From: an uncultured Aquimarina sp.
GTDB taxonomy: Bacteria; Bacteroidota; Bacteroidia; Flavobacteriales; Flavobacteriaceae
Direction of reading: 5' to 3'
Length of the DNA: 64,000 bases
Assembly (NCBI GenBank): GCA_947496705.1
Contig: CANMDW010000021.1
Span: 1-64,000, forward strand
Below are positions 36,149 to 45,000 of this stretch, in pieces. The notes beneath the pieces are model-generated. The model did not search any database, was not told the DNA's origin, and saw only the letters and a program-made list of their open reading frames with translations. Every line of letters begins with the position of its first letter. Positions within the stretch are counted from its first letter, which is position 1. A program made the position numbers and the translations under genes.

Positions 36149-36334
36149 TTAACAAGGCCCGGGCCTTTTTTCCCATCTACAATATCTTGCGGTTAACGGA
36201 GGAAAACCAACTATGGTACACACCCATTCCCAGCATTCAATTATTGGATCTGGCAGGTTTATATCTCCACCCCCAATTGATTTTTGTGTTGTTTTACTAA
36301 GGATTTTAACTCCTTTTACTTTTAAGTTTTTCAT
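36149..36334 (-). CDS. Four-cysteine small peptide with GG leader (peptide 2)
   Basis: The 61-residue product has leader MKNLKVKGVKILSKTTQKSI ending in GGG at 21-23, a good double-glycine cleavage site. The core has Cys34, Cys39, Cys52 and Cys61 and is rich in Trp and Pro. It is the longest of the set. It lies 71 bp after peptide 3's start when read leftward, so each gene probably has its own signals. Confidence 0.65.
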   Translation of the reverse strand: MKNLKVKGVKILSKTTQKSIGGGDINLPDPIIECWEWVCTIVGFPPLTARYCRWEKRPGPC

Positions 36335-36436
36335 ATCTGCTATTTTATAAATTATTATACTTTTTTAAGAAGACAATGTGCATGTTTTGAATGCATATGC
36401 TACTTTGCCTTTGGTTCATTTAACAATTAATATTTT

Positions 36437-36574
36437 CTATGGACAGCGACAATACCAATATACCGGATCCCAGCATCTGACATCACAAGCAACCCTAGGT
36501 AAACGACCAGCTTTTATTAGTTTTTGTTTTGTTTTACTAAGGGTTTTCACGCCTTTTACTTTTAAATTTTCCAT
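36437..36574 (-). CDS. Four-cysteine small peptide with conserved leader (peptide 1)
   Basis: The 45-residue product begins MENLKVKGVKTLSKTKQKLI, with KAG in place of GG, and has Cys30, Cys34, Cys42 and Cys44 in an aromatic core (CWDPVYWYCRCP). The leader is close to those of its two neighbours, whereas the cores share little beyond the cysteines, as in families where the leader is read by a common enzyme. Confidence 0.6.
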   Translation of the reverse strand: MENLKVKGVKTLSKTKQKLIKAGRLPRVACDVRCWDPVYWYCRCP

Positions 36575-36592
36575 GATTTAATGTTTTTAATA

Positions 36593-37354
36593 TTATACTT
36601 TACTCCATCGGCAGCTAGTTAATTCATCTCCTAATTTGTGGATTTTTAAGTCACGTATGTAGTGAGTTCCGCAACCAAATTCAATCTTATTTCCTTTAAA
36701 ATTATCATGTTGAAAGACTTCTAATTTTATTCCCTTAGGAATTGTAGCAACTAATGATGATGCCTTATCGTTCCAACCTACTGACTTAAGATGTTTAATA
36801 TCTTCATCCTTTTTAATGGATAGTTTCTTTCCTCCAAACATATGGTGCTCATATAAAGTGATTCCTGGTCCAGTCAAAGATCTTGGTGCTTTGATTTTTT
36901 TAGATAATTCTGACAAAAAATTCTTGATAGATTTCTCATACCCTGCATCCATATCGATAAAAGAGATCTTATCGGCATGTTCATTAGCCAGATCAAAATA
37001 CTTACCTAAATCTACCCCAAATTTCATCCCTATAATAACTCCCAATGGTTTAAGAATATTGATGGTTTTAATAAGCCCTCCGTCTTCTTTTTTCAGGATC
37101 ATTTTATCAGGGTCATCGGGTATGACCGTATTTCCTTTTTTCTTAAAACCAAACCAATGTTGATCGTCTTTTCGAAATGATAAATGGTGCGAAATTTGCC
37201 CATATACAACAAACTCTCCTCCGCCATTAATGGATAGAGATACTGGTTTTACATTAAACTCATGGTTTTTGGAACCTCCCAATTCCTTAATTTTCACTTT
37301 TTTTGCTTCAGGCCCGCTAATGGCTGCTTTAATCACTTTTTCTGATACTCCCAT
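36593..37354 (-). CDS. Beta/gamma-crystallin domain protein
   Basis: In this 253-residue protein, residues about 165-253 form a beta/gamma-crystallin pair of Greek-key motifs: GITLYEHHMFGGKKLSI with GWNDKASSLV, then KLEVFQHDNFKGNKIEF with GDELTSCRW. Such domains often bind calcium; the second (D/N)(D/N)xx(S/T)S-type site is partly kept (NDKASS). The N-terminal part (1-160) has no family known to me. No signal peptide is present. It lies 18 bp upstream of peptide 1 on the same strand, so it may be co-transcribed with the peptide cluster. Confidence 0.75.
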   Translation of the reverse strand: MGVSEKVIKAAISGPEAKKVKIKELGGSKNHEFNVKPVSLSINGGGEFVVYGQISHHLSFRKDDQHWFGFKKKGNTVIPDDPDKMILKKEDGGLIKTINILKPLGVIIGMKFGVDLGKYFDLANEHADKISFIDMDAGYEKSIKNFLSELSKKIKAPRSLTGPGITLYEHHMFGGKKLSIKKDEDIKHLKSVGWNDKASSLVATIPKGIKLEVFQHDNFKGNKIEFGCGTHYIRDLKIHKLGDELTSCRWSKV

Positions 37355-37500
37355 AACGTTGTAAGTTTTTTAATTAAACATTAACTTCAACGAAGTCTAT
37401 TAGCTTCGTCTTTCTTTTAATGGAAGAAAAAAATAGAATCTTAACATCTCTGAAGAAAAAAAATGTTTTTTATACCTTAGAGGTATTGAAACCAACTTGA

Positions 37501-38049
37501 ATGGATCCATCTCTTATCAACATCCTAATCAATACCGAACGGAAAGAGATCAGCAGTTTATATGATGCACATAGAACTGCTTTTATCAATTTTGGAAGAA
37601 AATATGGTGCCGACCCAGATACCATGGCCGACATCTATCAGGAAGCATTTGTTGTAATAAGAAAACATGCCATAAAAGGAAGATTGGATCAGGTTGACTG
37701 CTCTTTTAAAACTTATCTTTTTGGTATTGGCAAACGAATGATCTTTAATTATCACAAACAAACAAAAAATACCGTATCACTAGAATCTATGCTTTATATC
37801 ACAGATGAAATTGAAGAAATTACCTATGATACATCAAATGAACTTTCTGTAGAACAAACCTTATTACGTACTTTTTTCGATAAACTGGGAAAACGTTGTC
37901 AGGAAATGTTAATATTATTCTATTATCGAGGACTAACTGTAGAGGAGATTGCCAAAAAAGAAGGATATGACAATGTACATGTAGTAAGTAGTCAAAAATC
38001 CCGATGCTTAAAGCAATTAAGAGAAATGATTAATACCCCAGAACAATGA
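37501..38049 (+). CDS. ECF-type RNA polymerase sigma factor
   Basis: The 182-residue protein has a sigma region 2 (about 20-95, with DTMADIYQEAFVVIRKH and TYLFGIGKRMIFNYH) and a region 4 helix-turn-helix (about 125-175, with GLTVEEIAKKEGYDN and SQKSRCLKQLRE). It overlaps the next gene by 4 bp (ATGA). The linked membrane TPR protein is likely its partner or regulator. Its targets are unknown, but the convergent CHAT gene is a candidate since the three lie together. Confidence 0.9.
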   Translation: MDPSLINILINTERKEISSLYDAHRTAFINFGRKYGADPDTMADIYQEAFVVIRKHAIKGRLDQVDCSFKTYLFGIGKRMIFNYHKQTKNTVSLESMLYITDEIEEITYDTSNELSVEQTLLRTFFDKLGKRCQEMLILFYYRGLTVEEIAKKEGYDNVHVVSSQKSRCLKQLREMINTPEQ

Positions 38050-38762
38050 AACCCCAGGAACTCATATCAAAATACATTCAAAATTCTTTAACAAAAGAAG
38101 AAGAACAAGAGTTTGATAGCTTATTAGCTTCAGATGAAGGTTTCAGAAAAGAAGTAGCATTTCATACCAACCTTAAAAAGGTAGCAGAAGATAAGGATGA
38201 TGATAATTTTAGAGCCCTTCTTTCTGATCTTGAATTCAATGTAAAGAAAAAGAGATATCCAAAGTGGTGGTATGTCGCTGCCTCAATCATTATCTTACTG
38301 GGAGCTTTCTATTTCTGGAATTCTAAAAAACCTGCTTCTAATGAGGAATTATTTGCTGCCTATTTTGAGCCTTATCGAAATATTGTGCAGCCAGTGGTAA
38401 GAGGAGAAGAAAATAAAGACTTAAAAACAATTGCCTACAATGCCTATGAAAATGGTGATTTTAAAAAAGCATTGAACTTGTTTGATTCTTTGCTAACCCA
38501 TAAGCAAGAGCCCTCTGTTCTTTTTTATAAAGCCAATGCGCTGCTAAAACTCAATGATGCAAAAAAAGCCATTCCTATTCTCGAAAAAAATAGTACTGTG
38601 GTAGATTCTTTTAGTGAAAAAAAATATTGGTATCTGGCTTTGGCGTATTTGAAGGACAACCAGCCTGAAAAATCTAAAGAAAAACTACAAATGATACTAG
38701 AAATTGAAAATAGTGAATACAAAAAAGAAGAAGCCAGAGAACTACTTAAAAGGCTGGATTAA
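38046..38762 (+). CDS. Single-span membrane TPR protein, probable sigma regulator
   Basis: The 238-residue protein has a cytoplasmic N-terminus (about 1-73), one membrane segment at about 77-92 (WWYVAASIIILLGAFYFW) and an external TPR-like part (about 130-235, with AYENGDFKKALNLFDSLL and YLALAYLKDNQPEKSKEKL). The ATGA overlap with the ECF gene shows translational coupling. Position and topology suggest an anti-sigma-like role, though no zinc-binding or RseA-type motif is seen. Its last 21 bp overlap the end of the convergent CHAT gene. Confidence 0.75.
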   Translation: MKPQELISKYIQNSLTKEEEQEFDSLLASDEGFRKEVAFHTNLKKVAEDKDDDNFRALLSDLEFNVKKKRYPKWWYVAASIIILLGAFYFWNSKKPASNEELFAAYFEPYRNIVQPVVRGEENKDLKTIAYNAYENGDFKKALNLFDSLLTHKQEPSVLFYKANALLKLNDAKKAIPILEKNSTVVDSFSEKKYWYLALAYLKDNQPEKSKEKLQMILEIENSEYKKEEARELLKRLD

Positions 38763-41700
38763 TCTTTTTCTAAAAACAAAAACGAGAATCAAAGCTACTA
38801 TGAGTATCCACCACCAATAGGATGAATCACCCTGTAAAGGTTCTGTATTACCAGATACCACAAGCCCAGCCCAATAATAGGGATGTTTTAGTAGATTATC
38901 TTTGGTGTTCTCCATGTATTTCAATTTTGCCTGTTGTAAGGCTTTATCTTTCGACAGTCCTTTTTTCAGGTTTCTATAGAAAGTATTCATGATGATCGCC
39001 GTTTCTTTGTCTGGGACCTTCCACAAACTCATTACTGTACTTTTTGCACCTGCATAGTGAAACGCTCTGGACATGCTCATCACACCTTCTCCCTTTTCCA
39101 GCTTTCCAAATCCTGTATTGCAGGCACTTAAAACAACAAGTTCTGAAGGTATTGACAGCGTATATATTTCTGATGCAGTCAGTTCGTTTTTTACGGTATC
39201 TTTTGCAAAAATCAACTTGTTATACATAGGATTATTATGGTCTATCTGTGCATGAGCCGCTATATGTATAATCGAGGAGTTGCCAATCTGTGCTACAAAA
39301 TTTTTGATAGATGCTTCACTATCTAAAAAGACAGAGCCTTTCATTAGTCTTGCTATATTTTTAATTTCTTCAGTATTTGACGAAAACGAATTCCATGCTT
39401 CATATTTGGGAGCAAAACCGCTCCAGGGTATTTCTTTTTTTGGTTGCCCAACAAAATCTTCTGTTTGTGTTTGTAATAGGGTTGCAGAACCTACATAACT
39501 CACAACATGTTTATTAAGCACGTATTCGTCTCCATCAATAAGCGTTTCAAACGGCACATAATTAAGCACATCATCGGTTATCAAAATGATGTTCTCTTTA
39601 AAATTTACATCTTTAAGTACAAGATCAAACAATTTTTTGGAAGAGTCCTCTATATTTTGTTGACGGATTAAATGCGCTCTATATTTTTTTACCTGAAACT
39701 TTACCAGAGAAGATATAGGTAATTTCCTGAAATTAACTTCGTTTTTATTAAGCACAAAAACATATAGGTTTTCTTTACCCAGATAATATTCAATAATAGT
39801 GGTATTTTTATCTAAATATTCTTTTTGTAATGTAAGTATCGGAATTGTTTGATTCGAATATTTTAATTGATAATACTTGGGGTATTCCTTTTCTATTTTA
39901 GCTAACAAACTGTCCCATTCTATACTGTATTGTAGCCGCAAACTAATAAGAGAATCTGCCTTTACTGATCGTTTTTCTCTGTACATCTGCTTCTTAATTC
40001 CAGCCAGCTTTTGCCGTATAGTGTTTTCTTGTTGAAGTAATGAATCTGGCACCCCTGCCATTTTTTTAAATCGTTCATCTCTAATCCCTGCCAAAAGAGT
40101 ACTGTTTCTGTTGATTTCTGAAAGTTGAAATGCTTTTTCCAAATAATACCTTTCTCCCGTACGCTTATATAAAATGTGACAGATTTCTATTGCATTTTCA
40201 AAATAGTTTGCATGCTCATTACTTATATTGATTATAGATCCCTGGGTTGTATACTCTTTTTTGAGGTTTTGTAAACTGCGTATCAGGAGGTCCAGTTTTT
40301 TATACGATCTTTTTAGAGAATCTATTTCCCCAGACTTTTTATAATAAGCCAGCACAATATTATTATTAATATCAATAGCCTCTATCGTGAGTGATGGATA
40401 ATTACGCCCCGGATCATCATTGTGGTCTAAATGATTTTTAATGATCCTTGAAGATTCTTTATAATTTTCATTAGAAAATAAAGCCTTGGCAAGCGACAAT
40501 TCTGCCTTTAAGACATGCCGGTGATTTTGATAAAAGCTTTCTGAAAAATTTGTCAATGCCATATTAAAAAAATTGATAGCCTTCTTATACTCTTTCAGTT
40601 GTAGATACATAGCCCCCATATCCCTATAACAATAAGCCTCCTGAACTTTCGAATTCATTTTTTTTATTCTGCGCAATACTTCCAAGTAGTTTTTCTCGGC
40701 TTCATGATAGTGCTCCATAGCAACGTATGATTTTGCTATTGACTTCAGATTCTCAATAGAAAATCGATTGTAAACTCCATAGGTTCTTTCTCTTATTCCT
40801 AATGCTTTTCTATCAAATTCGAGAGAGGCAGCTTGTTTTCCTTTTTTTCTGAGTATTCTTGCATACGAAGCATATACATTGGCTACATTGAGATGATCTT
40901 CTCCAAAAATTTCTATTGCCTTTTGCAATGCCTTTTCTATATACTCTTCAGATTTCTCAAAGTTATTTTTGTGATTGTAAGCATTACTTAATGCAACATA
41001 AATATCAGAGATAAACCCTACACCCTCTCCTTGATTTTGCAAATCGTACTTGGCCGATGCATTATAGAACCTAATCGCCTCATTATAATCTCCCCGAACT
41101 TCGCTTATAATCCCAATATTAAAAGTAGTTATAGCCAGATCATGCACAGGAGCATTGTTGTCCAATTTAAGCTGGTAAGACCTATTATAATAATCATAAG
41201 CCTTATCAAAATCTTCTTTATATAAATAGACACTCCCCAAATTGTTGAGTAACGATGCTTGCAGTGACTTATTCATAATATGCTCGGGAAATTTAAATGC
41301 TTCCTGTATTTGAATTAAAGATTCATCATACCTGCTTAACATCATTAAAATTGTACTGCGAATCGTATATGTTTTTATAAGACTATATGCTTGGATTTCA
41401 GGGTTTTGTAATTGTTCCTTCAAGATAGCATCACTAGTTTTCAATGCTTCTTTCCCGTTGCCATCTAACCTATAAATCATGGCCTTGGTATTCATCAACT
41501 CTCCCCATAGGCTATCATTGTGTATCCTGGCAGAAGTATATTTCTGAATTGAAGAATGTATGGTTTCTAATGCTGAAGGGTACTTATTTTTATATATCTG
41601 AATATTGGAAATGTATAATTGAGATTTCAGATAGTTTTCGGTGTTGTTCCTTTTTAAAAATTGATCTGAAGCTGTATTGAAGTGCTGTAAAGCTTCTTTA

Positions 41701-41813
41701 TAATTATAGGTATCGAAAGCCATCACTCCATTTTGATATACCTCGATTTGTTGTTGAGAAAAAATTACAGAATGTATCAAAAAGAATATAAGAAAGATGC
41801 TTTGTTTTTTCAT
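38742..41813 (-). CDS. Secreted/membrane TPR-CHAT protein (caspase-like)
   Basis: The 1023-residue protein has a signal peptide (1-19), about a dozen TPR repeats (about 25-500) and a helical linker. A CHAT domain follows (about 690-985) with a catalytic dyad: His854 in IIHIAAHAQ and Cys898 in VVLSACNTG. A C-terminal membrane segment lies at about 1000-1016, followed by a basic tail. CHAT domains are caspase-like proteases of clan CD; the TPR-CHAT order is also that of the CRISPR-linked Csx29, but no CRISPR genes are here. The predicted site is the periplasm, anchored in the inner membrane. It faces the ECF-TPR pair with overlapping 3' ends. Confidence 0.88.
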   Translation of the reverse strand: MKKQSIFLIFFLIHSVIFSQQQIEVYQNGVMAFDTYNYKEALQHFNTASDQFLKRNNTENYLKSQLYISNIQIYKNKYPSALETIHSSIQKYTSARIHNDSLWGELMNTKAMIYRLDGNGKEALKTSDAILKEQLQNPEIQAYSLIKTYTIRSTILMMLSRYDESLIQIQEAFKFPEHIMNKSLQASLLNNLGSVYLYKEDFDKAYDYYNRSYQLKLDNNAPVHDLAITTFNIGIISEVRGDYNEAIRFYNASAKYDLQNQGEGVGFISDIYVALSNAYNHKNNFEKSEEYIEKALQKAIEIFGEDHLNVANVYASYARILRKKGKQAASLEFDRKALGIRERTYGVYNRFSIENLKSIAKSYVAMEHYHEAEKNYLEVLRRIKKMNSKVQEAYCYRDMGAMYLQLKEYKKAINFFNMALTNFSESFYQNHRHVLKAELSLAKALFSNENYKESSRIIKNHLDHNDDPGRNYPSLTIEAIDINNNIVLAYYKKSGEIDSLKRSYKKLDLLIRSLQNLKKEYTTQGSIINISNEHANYFENAIEICHILYKRTGERYYLEKAFQLSEINRNSTLLAGIRDERFKKMAGVPDSLLQQENTIRQKLAGIKKQMYREKRSVKADSLISLRLQYSIEWDSLLAKIEKEYPKYYQLKYSNQTIPILTLQKEYLDKNTTIIEYYLGKENLYVFVLNKNEVNFRKLPISSLVKFQVKKYRAHLIRQQNIEDSSKKLFDLVLKDVNFKENIILITDDVLNYVPFETLIDGDEYVLNKHVVSYVGSATLLQTQTEDFVGQPKKEIPWSGFAPKYEAWNSFSSNTEEIKNIARLMKGSVFLDSEASIKNFVAQIGNSSIIHIAAHAQIDHNNPMYNKLIFAKDTVKNELTASEIYTLSIPSELVVLSACNTGFGKLEKGEGVMSMSRAFHYAGAKSTVMSLWKVPDKETAIIMNTFYRNLKKGLSKDKALQQAKLKYMENTKDNLLKHPYYWAGLVVSGNTEPLQGDSSYWWWILIVALILVFVFRKRLIQPFK

Positions 41814-41835
41814 CTTAGTAAAGATTTATCATAAA

Positions 41836-42017
41836 GAACTCATCTTGACTTTTTATAATTGCCTGTAAAAATGTTCTTTTTCGCCCAAAATTCGTCTTTT
41901 TATTGTTCCGTAGCGCTGCTATGCAACGCAAAAAAGCCATCTTTTGGACAAAAAACCCCTATTTCCTGCCCGCCCGGCAGGTGGGTTCGGTTCAACCAAA
42001 AAAGTCAAGATGAGTTC
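41836..42017. repeat. MITE-like element with 19-bp perfect inverted ends
   Basis: Positions 41836-41854 are perfectly inverted at 41999-42017. The 182-bp unit has no gene and contains a GC-rich palindrome, CCTGCCCGCCCGGCAGG. It fills most of the gap between the CHAT and the two-component genes. Confidence 0.7.
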
Positions 42018-42058
42018 AAAGATAAATGATTTTTATTCCTTCCGGAATGGTTCTTATT

Positions 42059-45000
42059 TTATATATCTATTTTTTCTTTCTCTATAAAATCTGAAGGAGA
42101 CACTCCATAAAAATTCTTAAAGCATTTGGTAAAATAAGACGGGCTGTTAAATCCAACGGCAAAAGCTATTTGCGCAATATTTTCTCTTTGTATAGACAAT
42201 AGTTGAGTAGCTCTTTTTAAACGATAATTTCGTAAGAATTCTCCAGGCGCCTGATCGGTAAGTGCCTTCATTTTGCGATGTAATTGTGTTTTGCTCATCG
42301 CCACTTTTTTCTGTAATTCTTTTACGCCAAACTCGGGATCAGACAGCCTTTGGTCAATAAATTGTAGTACCCGATCTAAAAAATCTTCATCTACAGTCGT
42401 CACCATAATTTGTTTGGGTTCTATACTGATTTGACTGCTATACAATGCCCTTAGTTTCTTTCTTTGATCAATCAAATTCTGCACCCTAATCAATAACTCT
42501 TCATTATCAAAGGGTTTGGTAAGATAATCGTCTACTCCATGAATTAACCCTTTTATTTTACTTTCTTTCTGTGCTTTGGCAGTAAGCATAATCATAGGTA
42601 TATGACTGGTTTTTTCATCAGATCTTATGTTCTTACAGAGGGAAATTCCATCCATTTGTGGCATCATAAGATCGGTAATGATCAGATCGGGGATTTCTCT
42701 TCGGGCAATTTCCAATCCAACTCCTCCATGCACTGCCTCCAAAACCCGAAATTGCGTGCTCAGACCAGAGATAATATACCTCCTCATATCTTCATTGTCT
42801 TCTACTACAAGAATAATCGGTGCGTTTTTGATATGCTCCCTATCGAACAATTTGTTTTCTTCGACCTGGTTTATGATCTGCTTTTTGTTTTGAAGTATGC
42901 CTGACTCATGTTTCTCAGTGCCATATACTTCAATAATTTTTATGGGTATGGCAACTCTAAAGGTTGTTCCTTTATGTAATTTACTATCTACCACGATCTC
43001 TCCCTCCATTAATGTAAGTAACTCTTTGGTGAGAGATAACCCGATCCCCGTTCCTTCATGGTCGCGAACCGAAGAATCATCAACTTGATAGAAACGATCA
43101 AAAATAAGGGGTAATTGATCTTCTGAAATGCCTTTACCGGTATCTGAAACCGTAAGATTGAGGATATCGTGCTCTATCAAGACCGAAAAATTCACTTCGC
43201 TATAATCGGGAGAATATTTGAATGCATTTGACAACAAATTATAAATGATCTTTTCCAGCTTATCGTGATCAAACCGTGCAATGAGTATCTCGGCAGAAAT
43301 GGCAGTGGTATAGCCAATATTACGCTGCCTGGCATGCGAATGAAAAGAAGAGCATATAGCTCTTAAAAAGTAATAAAGATCTCCTTCTTCAAGTTCGATT
43401 TGTAAACTTCCCGCATCCAATTTTGACAGATCCAGCAATTGATTTACCAAACGAAGCAGGCGATCGGCATTTCTATCAATCATTTTTATTTGCTCTAAAG
43501 AGAGTCTTTTATCTTCTTTTTTTACGGCAGCGCTCAAAGGGCCTTTAATTAAAGTAATCGGGGTTCTAAACTCATGGGAAATGTTTGCAAAGAAACGTGA
43601 TTTGACCTTATCCATTTCTCTGAGTTTTTTTGCTTGCAGTTCTAATTGACTGTTTTTTTCAATGATCTCAGCAGTACGCATTTTTACCGCAGCCTCCAAT
43701 ACATCTTTTTCTTTTTGAAACTTGGCCGAACGCTGTTTTACAATTACAATAATGATCGTAAGCAAACTTACTATGTATGTGGTATATGCCCACCAAGTGT
43801 TATACCATGCCGGAAGAATCTCAAAAATATATTCTACCGGTTTTTGGTTGTAGATTCCCTGGGTATTGAATGCCTTAATTTTTAACACATAATCCCCATG
43901 GGTTAGGTTGGTAAAATTTATTTCCTGACTCTCCCCCACATCTATCCATTGCTTTTGTAATTTATATTTATAACTCACCTGATCGGATAAGCGAAATCCC
44001 AAAGAACTAATATTCACGGCCACGTGCTTTGTACCGCTATCAAATTTAAAGTCCTTTTTTGTTAAACTATTTCCTTCGTAAACAATGTTTCCATCACTGG
44101 TAACTTTTCTAATATATGGTATTGGCAGTTCTTTCTGTATTTCTTCTTTTTCGGGGTTATATATCAATATGCCATTATCACATCCAATGATGAATTCTTT
44201 CTTTTTATTTTTGATAACCGGCCCTCCCACCCTTAATTTATTACCTCTTAAATTGAGCATGATGTCTTTATGCGTCATTTTCCTGGTATTCAGTAGCCCC
44301 AGATTTTTTCCTACGGCCCATATCTGGTTTTCATTATTTTCGTATAATTTATTATAATATCCGTCGATTTGATGGCAAATTCCTTTATTCAAATTTTTGG
44401 GATTTATAAAACCCATGCCTTCTTCATGACCGGTAACCCAGATTCTCCCATCATCATCTTCCTGAAATCCTCCTGTATTAAAATACACAGTACCATTTTT
44501 ATCTGGTCTTAGGTTTTGAATTGCGCGGGTATTAAGATCCATAACACTTAGATATGAAGCTGTTCTGATCCATAACCGGTCTTGCGAATCTATGAACAAA
44601 TATTCCATCCAAACATGATTTCCGTCTTCAAACTCATTAAATTGTTCTTTATAATTGGTTATGGTAAGGTCATTATAGTTGAGGCAATACAATCCTCCAT
44701 GCCTTGTGCCTATCCAGAAATTTCCAAATCGATCTTTGACAACCTTTCGCAAAGTTGGGCTGGAATGCGGTATTTGTAATGGTGATTTTTCAAACTTTTG
44801 CGTCTTGGGGTCAAACAATACCAGTTTTTTAAGAGATAGGATTAAAAACCTTCCATCGTTCATTTCTATCATATCTGCGATATGGTAACCACTGCCTTCA
44901 ATATGTTTTAAATATGGAATTTTTAATATCTCAAAAGCATAGTCTGTTGGATCTATCTTATATATTCCCGAACTAGCATGTCCCACGGCATAAAAATATC

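Noticed and set aside
38742..41813. Part of a CRISPR-linked Csx29 (Craspase) system
   Set aside because: The protein has a signal peptide and a membrane anchor, and there is no Cas gene or array nearby.
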